Shown here piece after piece: positions 15,642-17,077 of a stretch of 17,077 nucleotides of DNA. The DNA comes from Actinomycetota bacterium (GTDB taxonomy: Bacteria; Actinomycetota; Actinomycetes; Streptosporangiales; Streptosporangiaceae): positions 1-17,077 of the forward strand of contig QGUZ01000090.1 in the NCBI GenBank assembly GCA_003242605.1. Direction: 5' to 3'. The number at the start of each line of letters is the position of its first letter. Position 1 is the first letter of the stretch. The position numbers and the translations under genes are program-made. The notes below the pieces were generated by a model. The model searched no databases. It worked only from the letters and a program-made list of their open reading frames with translations, and was not told the DNA's origin.

Positions 15642-15850
15642 GAGCGCTCCTTCCCTTTCCCTTCGCGGGTCTGGTCCGCCTCGCCGTACCGGCGTGGAGG
15701 CCGCGTGTCGCCCTCCCACCGCGTCCGGCTCGACCACCTTTACCCGTGATCGTGACTTGGTCCCATAATCGCGCGCACGTTGCCGAGGCATGCTACCGGC
15801 CCACCCCGGAGGGCCCGTCGACGATCCCGGATCGGGCCCGCGTCAAGAAA

Positions 15851-15867
15851 ACCGAAACTTGTTCGGT
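15851..15867. promoter_or_regulatory. Operator-like inverted repeat upstream of the acyl-CoA dehydrogenase
   Basis: ACCGAA-ACTTG-TTCGGT has perfect 6-bp arms with a 5-nt spacer (17 bp in all). It ends 42 bp before the dehydrogenase ATG, so it sits just upstream of or over the -35 of a promoter starting there. Size and symmetry suit a dimeric TetR- or MarR-type regulator. The regulator is unknown. Confidence 0.5.
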
Positions 15868-15897
15868 CCCGCTGGAGACTGCGAAAGTTGGACGTCC

Positions 15898-15903
15898 TAC
15901 CAT
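15898..15903 (+). promoter_or_regulatory. -10 hexamer for leaderless acyl-CoA dehydrogenase mRNA
   Basis: TACCAT fits TANNNT and is followed by 6 nt (CTGCTT) and ATG 15910, with no SD sequence. The layout is almost identical to that of the response-regulator gene (TACGAT-GCGCTT-ATG). Confidence 0.5.
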
Positions 15904-15909
15904 CTGCTT

Positions 15910-17073
15910 ATGAGCTTCCCTCTGTACGCACCCCTCGACGAGCACCACATGCTCCGGCAGACGGTCCGGGCCCTGGCCGAGGACAAGATCGCCCCGCGGG
16001 CGGCGGAGGTCGACCGGACCGGAGAGTTCCCGTGGGACGTCTACCAGGCCCTCGTGGAGGCGGACATGCACGCCATCCACATCCCCGAGGAGTACGGCGG
16101 GGCGGGCGGTGACGCCCTCGCGGCGGTGATCGTCATCGAAGAGGTGGCCCGCGCGTGCGCCTCATCGTCCCTCATACCCGCCGTGAACAAGCTCGGCACC
16201 GTGCCGCTGCTGCTGTCGGGGTCCGAGGAGCTCAAGCGGCGCTACCTGCCGCCGGTCGCCCGCGGCGAGGCGATGTTCTCGTACGCGCTCTCCGAGCCGG
16301 AGGCGGGCTCCGACGCCGCGGCCATGCGCACCACCGCGGTCCGGGACGGCGATCACTACGTGCTCAACGGCACCAAGCGGTGGATCACCAACGCGGGCGT
16401 GTCGAAGTACTACACGGTGATGGCCGTCACCGAGCCCGGGGCCGGCGCCCGGGGCATCTCGGCGTTCGTCGTGGAGAAGGACGACCCGGGCTTCACCGTC
16501 GGCAAGCCGGAGAAGAAGCTCGGCATCAAGGGCTCGCCCACCTGCGAGCTGTACTTCGACGACTGCCGCATCCCGGCCTGGCGCATGATCGGCGAGCCCG
16601 GCACCGGGTTCAAGACCGCGCTCGCCACCCTCGACCACACCCGGATCACGATCGCGGCCCAGGCGATCGGCATCGCCCAGGGCGCGCTCGACTACGCCCT
16701 CGGGTACGTCAAGGAGCGCAAGCAGTTCGGCAAGGCGATCGCCGAGTTCCAGGGCGTGCAGTTCATGCTCGCCGACATGGCGATGAAGCTCGAGGCCGCC
16801 CGCCAGCTCACCTACGCCGCCGCGGCCAAGTCGGAGCGCGCCATGCGGGGCGAGAAGGTGGAGGATCTCACGTTCTTCTCCAGCGCCGCCAAGTGCGCCG
16901 CCTCCGACGCCGCCATGGAGATCACCACCGACGCGGTCCAGCTGCTCGGCGGCTACGGGTACACCAACGACTTCCCGGTCGAGCGCATGATGCGCGACGC
17001 CAAGATCACCCAGATCTACGAGGGCACCAACCAGATCCAGCGCATGGTGATGGCCCGCCAGCTGCTCAAGTAG
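15910..17073 (+). CDS. Acyl-CoA dehydrogenase (FadE25-like)
   Basis: FAD-dependent enzyme catalysing alpha,beta-dehydrogenation of acyl-CoA, the first step of beta-oxidation or branched-chain acyl-CoA breakdown. The complete 387-residue product has the normal family length. Visible are the FAD/substrate signature YALSEPEAGSDAAAM, WITNAG, the KKLGIKGSPTCELYFDD segment, RKQFGKAIAEFQGVQF, QLLGGYGYTNDFPVERMMRD, and catalytic Glu371 in YEGTNQIQRMVMARQLL at the C-terminus. The Glu position (last 20 residues) is that of short/medium-chain and butyryl-CoA types rather than the isovaleryl/long-chain type. ATG 15910 is chosen over ATG 15790 because of the family-like N-terminus and the -10-like TACCAT 6 nt upstream. 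Orthology to M. tuberculosis fadE25, next to purE, is inferred from neighbourhood. Its chain-length preference cannot be read here. Confidence 0.93.
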   Translation: MSFPLYAPLDEHHMLRQTVRALAEDKIAPRAAEVDRTGEFPWDVYQALVEADMHAIHIPEEYGGAGGDALAAVIVIEEVARACASSSLIPAVNKLGTVPLLLSGSEELKRRYLPPVARGEAMFSYALSEPEAGSDAAAMRTTAVRDGDHYVLNGTKRWITNAGVSKYYTVMAVTEPGAGARGISAFVVEKDDPGFTVGKPEKKLGIKGSPTCELYFDDCRIPAWRMIGEPGTGFKTALATLDHTRITIAAQAIGIAQGALDYALGYVKERKQFGKAIAEFQGVQFMLADMAMKLEAARQLTYAAAAKSERAMRGEKVEDLTFFSSAAKCAASDAAMEITTDAVQLLGGYGYTNDFPVERMMRDAKITQIYEGTNQIQRMVMARQLLK

Positions 17074-17077
17074 GCCG

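Larger units (their letters stand above)
15642..15909. other. Divergent intergenic region ugd / acyl-CoA dehydrogenase
   Basis: 268 bp with no supportable gene. It holds the ugd ribosome site (left end), a perfect ACCGAA-N5-TTCGGT inverted repeat and a -10-like hexamer for the dehydrogenase (right end). A locally AT-rich CCCATAAT at about 15762-15769 could belong to a promoter, but no matching -35 is evident. Confidence 0.5.

Noticed and set aside
15806..15840. GGGCCC repeated twice with CGATC-N3-GATCG between, upstream of the acyl-CoA dehydrogenase
   Set aside because: These are short GC-rich palindromes of a kind frequent by chance here; the neighbouring ACCGAA/TTCGGT repeat is cleaner and better placed.

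Overview
The window is chromosomal DNA of a high-GC actinobacterium. Evidence for this is the strong G/C third-position bias in every gene, a mycothiol-dependent formaldehyde dehydrogenase (mycothiol is an actinobacterial thiol), an IdeR/DmdR1-type iron box, and the gene order itself. The order pccB(accD5) - birA - PH-domain protein - gtrA-like - purK - purE - fadE25-like acyl-CoA dehydrogenase follows the Mycobacterium tuberculosis block Rv3280-Rv3274c as I remember it. The genes placed between these are reminiscent of Streptomyces neighbourhoods (birA next to the cya adenylate cyclase; a two-component pair beside gtrA/purK; ugd near purE). A Streptosporangiales-like genome would fit, but the species cannot be fixed by reading alone.

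Layout: (1) 1-1523, minus: pccB, cut by the left edge. (2) 1524-1720: divergent regulatory region with a TTAC-N6-GTAA inverted repeat and a near-consensus DasR-type site. (3) 1721-4348: ppc. (4) 4400-5233: birA. (5) 5234-5520: hairpins and one exact DnaA box. (6) 5521-6033: PH-domain membrane protein. (7) 6070-7119: class III adenylate cyclase. (8) 7202-8287: mscR. (9) 8288-8651: two long perfect hairpins, then an iron-controlled promoter. (10) 8652-9406: bfd and bfr. (11) 9407-9563: regulatory region with three helically phased GGTCAA repeats. (12) 9564-11515: OmpR-family response regulator and its histidine kinase. (13) 11647-12228, minus: GtrA-family membrane protein. (14) 12501-14277: purK-purE. 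(15) 14322-15641, minus: UDP-glucose dehydrogenase. (16) 15910-17073: acyl-CoA dehydrogenase, complete.

How the genes connect: pccB, birA and ppc belong to carboxylation and anaplerotic metabolism. BirA attaches biotin to the carboxylase alpha subunit that works with PccB, PccB makes methylmalonyl-CoA, and PPC makes oxaloacetate. Bfd and Bfr handle iron release and storage, with an IdeR-type box over the bfd promoter. purK and purE catalyse consecutive steps of purine synthesis. The cyclase and the two-component system are signalling genes whose targets cannot be read from this window.

There are no mobile elements, CRISPR arrays, tRNAs, rRNAs or broken genes that I can see, and the window looks like core chromosome. 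No obviously new protein system is present. The less expected signals are regulatory: a recurrent leaderless-start architecture (a -10-like hexamer 6-8 nt before the start codon at about eight genes), the DasR-like site before ppc, the phased GGTCAA array before the response regulator, the iron box with hairpins around bfd/bfr, and a perfect inverted repeat before the acyl-CoA dehydrogenase.
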